From Trebonia sp. (GTDB taxonomy: Bacteria; Actinomycetota; Actinomycetes; Streptosporangiales; Streptosporangiaceae): a DNA stretch of 6,072 bases. This document shows, piece after piece, positions 1 to 4,854 of this stretch (within the stretch, counting starts at the first letter, position 1; the number at the start of each line of letters is the position of its first letter). The notes beneath the pieces were generated by a model, which searched no databases, was not told the origin of the DNA, and saw only the letters and a program-made list of their open reading frames with translations. The stretch covers positions 1 through 6,072 of the forward strand of contig JASHPP010000799.1 in the NCBI GenBank assembly GCA_030038035.1, given 5' to 3'. The position numbers were made by a program, and so were the translations under genes.

Positions 1-1503
1 CCCAGCGTCCAGGTGGGCGACCCGTTCATGGAGAAGCTCCTCGTCGAGTGCTGCCTTGAGCTGTACGCCGCCGGGCTGATCGAGGGAATCCAGGACCTTG
101 GCGCGGCCGGCGTCGCCTGCGCGACCACCGAGCTGTCCGCGGGCGGCGACGGCGGGATGCGGGTGAGGCTGGACGACATCCCGCTGCGCGACCCGACCCT
201 CAGCCCGGCCGAGATCCTGATGAGCGAGTCGCAGGAGCGGATGATGGCGGTGGTCACGCCCGCCAACGTCAAAGCGTTCCTCGGGGTCTGCGAGAAGTGG
301 GACGTCGCGGCCACCGTGATCGGCGAGGTGACCGGCGACGGCATGCTCACGATGACCTGGCGCGGCGGCACGGTCGTCCAGATCCCGCCGCGAACGGCCG
401 CCGACGGCCCGGTCTACCACCGCCCGATGGCCCGCCCCGCCGACCTGGACGCGCTGCAGGCGGCCGGTCCCGAACAGCTGGACCGTCCCGAAGACGGCCC
501 GGCGCTGCGCGCGGCGCTGCTCGCCCTGCTCGGCTCGGCGGACCTGGCGGACAAGACGTGGGCGACCGCGCAGTACGACCGGTACGTGCGCGGCAACACC
601 GTGCTGGCGATGTCAGCCGACGGCGGCCTGCTCCGGGTCGACGAGCAGGGCCACCTCGGGATCGCGCTCGCCACCGACGGCAACGGCCGGTACTGCCGTC
701 TCGACCCCTACCAGGGCACCCAGCTCGCGCTCGGCGAGGCGTACCGCAACGTCGCGATGACCGGGGCGCGGCCGGTGGCGGTGACCAACTGCCTGAACTT
801 CGGTTCCCCCGAGGATCCCGCGGTCATGTGGCAGTTCGCCGAGGCGGTGCGCGGTCTCGCCGACGGCTGCAAGACCCTCGCCATCCCGGTCACCGGCGGC
901 AACGTCAGCCTGTACAACCAGACCGGCGGCAACGCCATCCACCCCACCCCGGTGATCGGCGTGCTTGGCGTGCACGAGGACGTCCGGCGCAGGCTCCCCG
1001 CGGGCTTCACCGCCGACGGCGCCCGGCTCGTGCTGCTCGGCAGCACGAAGGAAGAATTCGGCGGGTCCGCATGGGCACATGTCCTGCACGCCCACCTGGG
1101 CGGCCGCCCCCCCGCTCCCGATCTAGCTTCCGAACGAGCCCTGGCGACTCTCATCGCCACCGCCGCTGCGGCAGGCGTGCTAGCCTCCGCCCACGACCTG
1201 TCCGACGGCGGCCTGGCCATAGCCCTGGCAGAGTCCTGCCTCCGCGGCAACATCGGCTGCCAGGTGAGCCTTGACGGCGACCCGTTCACCGAGCTGTTCA
1301 GCGAGTCCCCAGCGCGGGCGATCGTCTCCGTCTGCCAGGGGGCCGAGGAGGAGTTCGCCAACCTGTGCGCTGAGCATGGCGTTCCCGCGAGCGTGCTCGG
1401 TATCACAGGCGGCGACACCCTGGCAGTCGACGGCGTGTTCGCCGTCCCGACCGCAGAGCTGCGTTCGGTCTGGGAAGCCACGCTCCCGGCCCTCTTCGAC
1501 TGA
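1..1503 (+). CDS. purL: Phosphoribosylformylglycinamidine synthase, large subunit PurL (3' part; 5' end outside window)
   Basis: Cytosolic FGAM synthase subunit II. It converts FGAR, ATP and ammonia (from glutamine via PurQ, with PurS) to FGAM, the fourth step of de novo purine synthesis. The frame is open from base 1 with no start, so 500 C-terminal residues are visible. The fragment opens with VGDPFMEK, which sits roughly 230-260 residues into small-type PurL, so about a third is missing. Visible landmarks are GIQDLGAAG (about 28-36), SESQERMM (75-82), [40 protein letters not shown] (299-306) and [14 protein letters not shown] (398-411), which are the nucleotide and metal-binding signatures of the AIRS/PurL fold. 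The length fits the small PurL used with separate PurS and PurQ, not the long fused form. It ends at TGA 1501-1503, 22 nt before the scp gene and probably in the same transcript. The GTG at 13 is an internal Val codon, not the start. Confidence 0.97.
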   Translation, partial: PSVQVGDPFMEKLLVECCLELYAAGLIEGIQDLGAAGVACATTELSAGGDGGMRVRLDDIPLRDPTLSPAEILMSESQERMMAVVTPANVKAFLGVCEKWDVAATVIGEVTGDGMLTMTWRGGTVVQIPPRTAADGPVYHRPMARPADLDALQAAGPEQLDRPEDGPALRAALLALLGSADLADKTWATAQYDRYVRGNTVLAMSADGGLLRVDEQGHLGIALATDGNGRYCRLDPYQGTQLALGEAYRNVAMTGARPVAVTNCLNFGSPEDPAVMWQFAEAVRGLADGCKTLAIPVTGGNVSLYNQTGGNAIHPTPVIGVLGVHEDVRRRLPAGFTADGARLVLLGSTKEEFGGSAWAHVLHAHLGGRPPAPDLASERALATLIATAAAAGVLASAHDLSDGGLAIALAESCLRGNIGCQVSLDGDPFTELFSESPARAIVSVCQGAEEEFANLCAEHGVPASVLGITGGDTLAVDGVFAVPTAELRSVWEATLPALFD

Positions 1504-1525
1504 CAGCAGCGGTACGGTCACTCTC

Positions 1526-1909
1526 GTGCCAGCACGCAAGCCCGACCCCGACGGCCCGGCCGCGGTAGCGGCGGCAGGCGCCGCGCTCGACGCCGGAGAG
1601 AACCCGCCGCAGGCGGCGCTCAGGTCCGCCGCCCGGCACCTGCTGCAGCTGCTCGAGGCAGCCGCCCCCGGCCGTTCGGTGGAAATGAGGGTGCCACCGG
1701 TCGCGGCGGTGCAGTGCGTCGCGGGCCCCAGGCACACGCGGGGCACCCCGCCGAACGTCATCGAGACCGATCCGCTGACCTGGTTCCGGCTGGCGACCGG
1801 GCGGCTCGGCTGGGCGGAGGCGGTAGATTCCGGGGCACTTCGGGCGAGCGGCACGCGGGCTGATCTATCCGCGTATCTTCCGCTGGCCTTAGCAAATACA
1901 CTGGCTTAG
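1526..1909 (+). CDS. Sterol carrier family protein (bacterial SCP ortholog, SCP_3 type)
   Basis: Small cytosolic protein of 127 residues, resembling the bacterial SCP-2-like family (Pfam SCP_3) that sits between purL and purF in many actinobacteria. Its biochemical role is unknown, and lipid binding is only inferred from the fold. Family-like stretches are GTPPNVIETDP (73-83), the conserved T-W pair just after it, LATGRLGW (89-96) and ASGTRADLSAYLPL near the C-terminus. I chose GTG at 1526 because it follows the purL stop by 22 nt and gives the usual family length. The frame is open further upstream only as an overlap inside purL. No good Shine-Dalgarno precedes it, so translation may be coupled to purL. 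It ends in TAG at 1907-1909, whose G is the first base of the purF GTG, indicating a tight operon. The last 50 bases are AT-richer than the rest and hold a promoter-like hexamer for purF. Confidence 0.88.
   Translation: MPARKPDPDGPAAVAAAGAALDAGENPPQAALRSAARHLLQLLEAAAPGRSVEMRVPPVAAVQCVAGPRHTRGTPPNVIETDPLTWFRLATGRLGWAEAVDSGALRASGTRADLSAYLPLALANTLA
1897..1902 (+). promoter_or_regulatory. Putative -10 element of a leaderless purF promoter
   Basis: TACACT fits the actinobacterial TANNNT -10 pattern and lies exactly 6 nt before the purF GTG at 1909. That is the geometry expected if transcription begins at the G of the start codon. The surrounding 1861-1908 is unusually AT-rich for this sequence, and purF has no Shine-Dalgarno. 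No good -35 is visible 16-18 nt upstream, which is common for leaderless promoters. This is inference from spacing, not proof. Confidence 0.45.
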
Positions 1910-3405
1910 TGGCCAAGCCAGACGGGCGTCTTACCGATGATCTTGATCCCGATGACCGCCCGCCCAAGGACGCCTGCGGCGTGTTCGGCGTCTGGTCGCC
2001 CGGCGAAGACGTCGCCAAGCTCGCCTACTACGGACTGCACGCCCTGCAGCACCGCGGCCAGGAGTCGGCCGGGATAGCCGTCAGCGACGGCAGCCGGATC
2101 GTCGTGCACAAGGAGATGGGCCTGGTCGCCCAGGTGTTCGACGAGCCTTCGCTGCGGGCGCTGCGCGGCGACATCGCGGTGGCGCATTGCCGGTATTCGA
2201 CCACCGGCTCTTCGGTGTGGGCGAACGCGCAGCCGACGTTCCGGTCCACGCCGACGGTGTCCATCGCCCTCGGGCACAACGGGAACCTGACCAACACCCG
2301 CGAGCTCGCCGCGATGCTCGCCCCGGGCAACGGGCACGGCACGCTCGCGGCCACCTCGGACACCGACGTGCTCACCGAGCTGTTCGTGCAGGGGCCGGCC
2401 GGGGCGCCCGGGGGGCCCGCGGGGGACGGCCCGGGCCCCGGTGGCATCGCGGAGGCGGCGGCACGCGTCCTTCCGCTTGTCAAGGGCGCCTACTCGCTGG
2501 TGTTCATGGACGAGAAGACCCTGTACGCGGCGCGCGACCCGCAGGGATTCCGGCCGCTCGTGCTCGGCCGGCTGGGGGCCGCGGGCTGGGTCGTGGCGAG
2601 CGAGACCGCGGCGCTGGACATCGTGGGCGCCTCCTTCGTGCGCGAGGTCCGGCCTGGCGAGCTGATCTCGCTCGACGAGCGGGGCGTCAGGTCGCGGATC
2701 TTCGCGGCGGCCTCGCCGAAGGTCTGCCTGTTCGAGTACGTCTACCTGGCCAGGCCGGACACCACGATCGGCGGGCGCGGCCTGCACGCCGCCCGGGTGC
2801 AGATCGGCCGGACGCTGGCACGCGAGCACCCGGCCGACGCCGACCTGGTGATCCCGGTGCCCGAGTCGGGCACCCCGGCCGCGATCGGGTACGCGGAGGC
2901 CAGCGGCATCCCGTACGGGCAGGGCCTGGTGAAGAACTCCTACGTCGGCAGGACCTTCATCCAGCCGAGCCAGACGATCAGGCAGCTCGGCATCAGGCTG
3001 AAGCTTAATCCCCTGCGCGACGTGATCGCCGGCCAGCGGATCGTCGTTGTCGATGACTCGATCGTGCGCGGGAACACCCAGCGGGCGATCGTGGCCATGC
3101 TGCGCGAGGCGGGGGCGCTCCAGGTGCACGTCCGGATCGCCTCGCCGCCGGTGAAGTGGCCGTGCTTTTACGGGATCGATTTCGCGACGCGGGCCGAGCT
3201 CATCGCCGGCAGCTGCTCGGTCCCCGAGATCTGCGCTTCGATCGGCGCCGACTCACTCGGCTATGTCTCGCTTGCCGGGCTCGTGGCGGCCACAGAGCAG
3301 CCGCCCGGTTCGCTGTGCCGCGCCTGCTTCGATGGCCAGTACCCGGTCCCTGTCCCGGACAGCGACCGGGGCAAGAGCGTACTTGAAGCGGCGGGAAGCC
3401 GCTGA
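1909..3405 (+). CDS. purF: Amidophosphoribosyltransferase (glutamine PRPP amidotransferase)
   Basis: Cytosolic enzyme of the first committed purine step: PRPP plus glutamine gives phosphoribosylamine, and it is feedback inhibited by nucleotides in the family. The 498 residues show an N-terminal Ntn-type glutaminase domain. CGVFG begins at Cys23, the expected nucleophile, after a 22-residue propeptide that the Bacillus-type enzyme removes itself. HRGQESAGI and the glutaminase core follow. The C-terminal phosphoribosyltransferase domain has the PRPP loop IVVVDDSIVRGNT (378-390, with Asp382-Asp383). Cys273, Cys419, Cys470 and Cys473 match the four [4Fe-4S] ligands of the Bacillus enzyme, so this is the iron-sulfur, propeptide type. 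Residues 162-179 form a Gly/Pro/Ala-rich insertion. The GTG start overlaps the scp stop by one base, with no Shine-Dalgarno, so translation is coupled, leaderless, or both. purM does not follow. Confidence 0.98.
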   Translation: MAKPDGRLTDDLDPDDRPPKDACGVFGVWSPGEDVAKLAYYGLHALQHRGQESAGIAVSDGSRIVVHKEMGLVAQVFDEPSLRALRGDIAVAHCRYSTTGSSVWANAQPTFRSTPTVSIALGHNGNLTNTRELAAMLAPGNGHGTLAATSDTDVLTELFVQGPAGAPGGPAGDGPGPGGIAEAAARVLPLVKGAYSLVFMDEKTLYAARDPQGFRPLVLGRLGAAGWVVASETAALDIVGASFVREVRPGELISLDERGVRSRIFAAASPKVCLFEYVYLARPDTTIGGRGLHAARVQIGRTLAREHPADADLVIPVPESGTPAAIGYAEASGIPYGQGLVKNSYVGRTFIQPSQTIRQLGIRLKLNPLRDVIAGQRIVVVDDSIVRGNTQRAIVAMLREAGALQVHVRIASPPVKWPCFYGIDFATRAELIAGSCSVPEICASIGADSLGYVSLAGLVAATEQPPGSLCRACFDGQYPVPVPDSDRGKSVLEAAGSR

Positions 3406-3439
3406 CGGCCGCGACGTGAACTGACGCGGACAGCCTTCC

Positions 3440-3498
3440 GCCGGTGCGCCGCGATGGCGAACCGCCTTCGGCTACTGATAGCGGCTGCGGTTACCGGC
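3440..3498. terminator. Putative bidirectional terminator between convergent purF and DUF3073 gene
   Basis: The segment lies 35 nt after the purF stop and 6 nt beyond the DUF3073 stop. An outer stem pairs GCCGGT (3440-3445) with ACCGGC (3493-3498). Inside are two hairpins: CGCC (3447-3450) with GGCG (3456-3459), and AACCGC (3460-3465) with GCGGTT (3487-3492), the latter extended by GCT/AGC around ACTGAT. The fold is a small three-way junction that can form on either strand. There is no T-tract, as is usual for actinobacterial terminators. The terminator role is inferred from position. Confidence 0.55.
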
Positions 3499-3503
3499 AC
3501 AAC

Positions 3504-3755
3504 CTAGGGCTTGGACCAGGCGTCCTCATCGTCTTCGTCGTCCTCGTCCTCATCGCCGGTGTCCTCGTCGCCGGTGTCCTCGTCGGCAGCATCGTCGTCG
3601 TCGTACGCAGCGTACGGGTCGTTCTGGTCCCCGCCCCGCTGGTCTGATCCGACGCCCAGCTCCGCACGCAGCCGGTCAAGGTCCGTGCCGCCGCTGTTGT
3701 ACTTGAGCTGGCGAGCAACCTTCACCTGCTTGGCCTTGGCTCGGCCGCGCCCCAT
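3504..3755 (-). CDS. DUF3073 family protein with acidic C-terminal tail
   Basis: Small actinobacterial protein of 83 residues and unknown function, recognised as DUF3073 from its N-terminus MGRGRAKAKQVKVARQLKY. The first 35 or so residues are strongly basic (GRGRAKAKQ, then LKYNSGGTDLDRLRAELG), while residues from about 45 are almost all Asp/Glu with a few Ala, Thr and Gly, ending AWSKP. This charge-split layout suggests a disordered protein that could contact nucleic acid or a basic partner, but the role is unknown. The start is ATG at 3755, because AGGGGG sits 9 nt upstream and the conserved family N-terminus begins there. The frame runs 36 codons further upstream without family similarity. 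It converges on purF and diverges from bldC, as in Streptomyces where DUF3073 also lies near purF/purM and bldC. The acidic tail includes a perfect 15-bp tandem duplication. Confidence 0.93.
   Translation of the reverse strand: MGRGRAKAKQVKVARQLKYNSGGTDLDRLRAELGVGSDQRGGDQNDPYAAYDDDDAADEDTGDEDTGDEDEDDEDDEDAWSKP
3555..3584. repeat. Perfect 15-bp tandem repeat (two copies) in the DUF3073 acidic tail
   Basis: GCCGGTGTCCTCGTC occurs twice back to back at 3555-3569 and 3570-3584. Read on the minus strand it encodes DEDTG twice. It lies inside a longer TCG/TCC-rich stretch of Asp/Glu codons. The unit is a multiple of three, so copy changes would keep the frame. Confidence 0.9.
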
Positions 3756-3870
3756 TGGCTCGACCCCCTCGAACGTCCGGAGCCGTGCGGCCCCACGATG
3801 CTTGTGTTGCCGGCTATCCGGGTGCGCGCAGTGCCTGCCGTTCGGCTTGCCTGTGACACACACAGAATCG

Positions 3871-3975
3871 CCGTAGATCCCCCCTTGGGGAACTCGGCGC
3901 TCGCCAGCTTCCGTACACGTATAACCGTACCCGGTTTGCGGCCCGTATGACTACGCCGATCCGCTGCTCGCCGTA
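3871..3975. promoter_or_regulatory. Cluster of five CCGTA words upstream of DUF3073
   Basis: CCGTA starts at 3871, 3911, 3925, 3943 and 3971, all on the plus strand, four of them followed by C or T. Spacings are 40, 14, 18 and 28 nt. In GC-rich DNA such a word is expected far less often than five times in 105 nt. The cluster could be a set of regulator half-sites, but no known operator was recognised. Confidence 0.3.
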
Positions 3976-4029
3976 CTCACGCACCGCGTTCGCGGCGCGG
4001 TGGCCCCGGCTGGCCGCCGGTTCTCGTCT

Positions 4030-4070
4030 CGTGATCACGGTGAACAACGGGAAGTGTGTTGTTATATCAC
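4030..4070. promoter_or_regulatory. Nested inverted repeats in the bldC/DUF3073 control region
   Basis: CGTGATCACG (4030-4039) is a perfect 10-bp palindrome. From it GTGAT (4031-4035) pairs with ATCAC (4066-4070), and inside that AACAAC (4043-4048) pairs with GTTGTT (4058-4063). The GTGA/TCAC halves resemble the type of palindrome bound by BldD in Streptomyces, a resemblance only. It could be an operator or a foldable RNA segment. Confidence 0.4.
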
Positions 4071-4079
4071 GATTCGATC

Positions 4080-4094
4080 AGGGTAGATTACCCT
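4080..4094. promoter_or_regulatory. Palindrome AGGGTA-GAT-TACCCT upstream of bldC, overlapping a possible -10
   Basis: A perfect 6-bp inverted repeat flanks a GAT spacer. It contains TAGATT (4084-4089), a possible -10, with TTGTTA (4059-4064) as a weak -35 at a long 19-nt spacing. A dyad over a -10 hexamer is where a repressor would bind. Whether a promoter is active here is not shown. Confidence 0.35.
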
Positions 4095-4125
4095 AAGTGT
4101 CTAGGGGACTACAGAACCAGAGGTC

Positions 4126-4150
4126 GCGCGCTCCGCCCGGGGAGCGGCGC
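4126..4150. other. GC-rich stem-loop in the bldC upstream region
   Basis: GCGCGCTCC (4126-4134) pairs with GGAGCG (4141-4146) and, past a single bulged G, with CGC (4148-4150), giving a 9-bp stem with loop GCCCGG. No T-run follows. If transcription starts near 4096 it would be a leader hairpin. Otherwise it could mark the end of an upstream transcript. Confidence 0.4.
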
Positions 4151-4211
4151 TGAGCCGTGCACCAGAAAGACTCGCGGGGCAGTATTTCCGAATCTAGCCC
4201 GATGCGACGAT

Positions 4212-4226
4212 TAGTATCGCTAGAAT
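4212..4226 (+). promoter_or_regulatory. Candidate -10 elements for bldC (TAGTAT, TAGAAT)
   Basis: TAGTAT (4212-4217) and TAGAAT (4221-4226) both fit TANNNT. No convincing TTGAC-like -35 lies 16-18 nt upstream of either. They sit in a partial inverted repeat (TCTAGC at 4193-4198 with GCTAGA at 4219-4224). Use of TAGAAT would give a bldC leader of about 200 nt. Confidence 0.35.
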
Positions 4227-4300
4227 CACGGTGAGTGACACCGATCCAAGGAGCAACGGGGCATCCCACTACAGAAACTTCGCGCCGGGTGGTCGACTTG

Positions 4301-4371
4301 TCACCGCTGGTGATGGCAATATGGTCCCTGTAGGCCATATGAGGACATCAACGACAAGCTCCTTGCGGAGC
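4301..4371 (+). other. Three consecutive stem-loops in the putative bldC 5' leader
   Basis: TCACC (4301-4305) pairs with GGTGA (4309-4313). ATATGG (4319-4324) pairs with CCATAT (4335-4340), with up to two more pairs inside. GCTCC (4358-4362) pairs with GGAGC (4367-4371) around a TTGC tetraloop. All arms are perfect. They end 63 nt before the bldC ATG and would lie in the leader RNA if transcription starts near 4230. A regulatory role is inferred only from the density of structure. Confidence 0.4.
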
Positions 4372-4415
4372 ACCATGGCCAGACAACAACAACACGAGGA
4401 TCGCTACACCGGTCC

Positions 4416-4423
4416 AGGAGGAG
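4416..4423 (+). promoter_or_regulatory. Shine-Dalgarno of bldC
   Basis: AGGAGGAG lies 11 nt before ATG 4435. It is one of the strongest ribosome sites in the window and decides the bldC start over the in-frame GTG 4231 and ATG 4375. Confidence 0.85.
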
Positions 4424-4434
4424 AGGCCGCACCA

Positions 4435-4638
4435 ATGTCCGCACGTACGCCAGAGGCTGAGCCGCTGTTGACTCCCGCCGAAGTCGCCACGATGTTCCGT
4501 GTCGACCCGAAGACGGTCACGCGCTGGGCGAAGGCAGGCAAGTTGACATCGATCCGCACGCTGGGGGGGCACCGGCGTTACCGGGAGACCGAGGTTCGTG
4601 CACTGCTGGCGGGGATCCCGCAGCAGCGTTCTGAGTAA
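4435..4638 (+). CDS. bldC: Developmental transcriptional regulator BldC (MerR-type DNA-binding domain)
   Basis: BldC is a small MerR-like DNA-binding protein. In Streptomyces it holds back the switch from vegetative growth to sporulation and binds direct repeats cooperatively at target promoters. This 68-residue product is only the winged-helix domain: LLTPAEVATMFRVDPKTVTRWAK forms the helix-turn-helix (about 11-33), and LGGHRRYR (about 43-50) the wing. There is no effector domain, as in the family. By memory it differs from the S. coelicolor protein at only a few positions. The start is ATG 4435, supported by AGGAGGAG and by exact family length, although the frame stays open upstream to GTG 4231. 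The wing is encoded by a run of seven G (4563-4569). It is divergent from the DUF3073 gene, with a long structured upstream region, and is followed by two strong stem-loops. Confidence 0.98.
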   Translation: MSARTPEAEPLLTPAEVATMFRVDPKTVTRWAKAGKLTSIRTLGGHRRYRETEVRALLAGIPQQRSE

Positions 4639-4664
4639 CACCCCGCGTCAGGAGCGTGCCGGGA

Positions 4665-4688
4665 GCACGGCGGTTAGCCGCAACGTGC
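4665..4688 (+). terminator. Putative bldC terminator hairpin
   Basis: It lies 27 nt after the bldC stop. GCACG (4665-4669) pairs with CGTGC (4684-4688), and GCGG (4670-4673) with CCGC (4678-4681), around loop TTAG, with an AA bulge on the 3' side. A C-run rather than a T-run follows, so termination would be of the hairpin-only kind. Confidence 0.55.
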
Positions 4689-4735
4689 CCCCCCGCCATG
4701 CTCACGGCGGAGCTCGTCCGGTGGAAATGGGGGGT

Positions 4736-4807
4736 CGGCCCCAGCGGGCGGGGCGGTTAGCGCGGCGCTTACGCACCGCGTTCGCCGCTCCCGCCGTGCT
4801 GGGGCCG
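4736..4807 (+). other. Long 72-nt stem-loop between bldC and the downstream gene
   Basis: CGGCCCCAGC (4736-4745) pairs perfectly with GCTGGGGCCG (4798-4807). The stem continues with a G-T wobble, then pairs GGCGGGGCGG (4747-4756) with 4785-4795, with two single-base bulges (C4788, G4796). After a 4x4 internal loop, CGCGG (4761-4765) pairs with CCGCG (4776-4780). This makes about 26 pairs, ending 47 nt before the ATG of the next gene. It could be a second terminator or a structured leader element. No known riboswitch was recognised. Confidence 0.6.
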
Positions 4808-4854
4808 GTCCGGTTTGCTTTCCGGGCATCAAAACTTACAGGGGAGGATGCACG

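Larger units (their letters stand above)
3756..4434. other. 679-nt gene-free region between divergent DUF3073 and bldC
   Basis: I see no credible gene here. The open frames (for example minus strand 3814-4047 and 4093-4338) show no family resemblance, no fitting ribosome site and no codon pattern like the neighbours. The region is less GC-rich than the flanking genes, especially 3900-3960, 4030-4110 and 4180-4360. It must hold the divergent promoters. It contains a cluster of CCGTA words, several palindromes, TANNNT hexamers and hairpins, listed separately. The DUF3073 promoter probably lies in 3870-3960, but I could not fix a -10/-35 pair on the minus strand. Confidence 0.8.

Noticed and set aside
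1111..1250. Shift toward less common codons in the purL 3' third, suggesting recombination
   Set aside because: A visible cluster of codons such as CTA, GCT, GCA and ATA, but short and within an intact reading frame and conserved motifs. Too weak without a codon-usage calculation.
297..1274. 325-codon plus-strand frame inside purL
   Set aside because: Arg/Pro/Gly-rich shadow of the purL frame with no ribosome site or recognisable motif.
1180..1854. Minus-strand frame across the purL end and scp
   Set aside because: Low-complexity Ala/Ser/Gly product overlapping two well-supported genes. It is a shadow.
1906..3129. 407-codon open frame on the minus strand opposite purF
   Set aside because: Product is Arg/Gly/His/Pro-rich with no family features. 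It mirrors purF codons as expected in GC-rich DNA, and purF is unmistakable.
3814..4047. 77-codon minus-strand frame upstream of DUF3073
   Set aside because: No ribosome site or similarity, and it sits in a region that must contain promoters.
4081..4250. tRNA or known riboswitch in the bldC upstream region
   Set aside because: Hairpins are present but no cloverleaf, TTC-loop or recognisable riboswitch core could be built.
4235..4333. Possible upstream ORF in the bldC leader (GTG 4235, 32 codons)
   Set aside because: Start is 8 nt after a TAGAAT hexamer and could be leaderless, but codon use is ordinary and nothing else supports translation.
4231..4434. Calling bldC from GTG 4231
   Set aside because: ATG 4435 has AGGAGGAG at good distance and gives the exact 68-residue family length. 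The extension is kept only as a finding.
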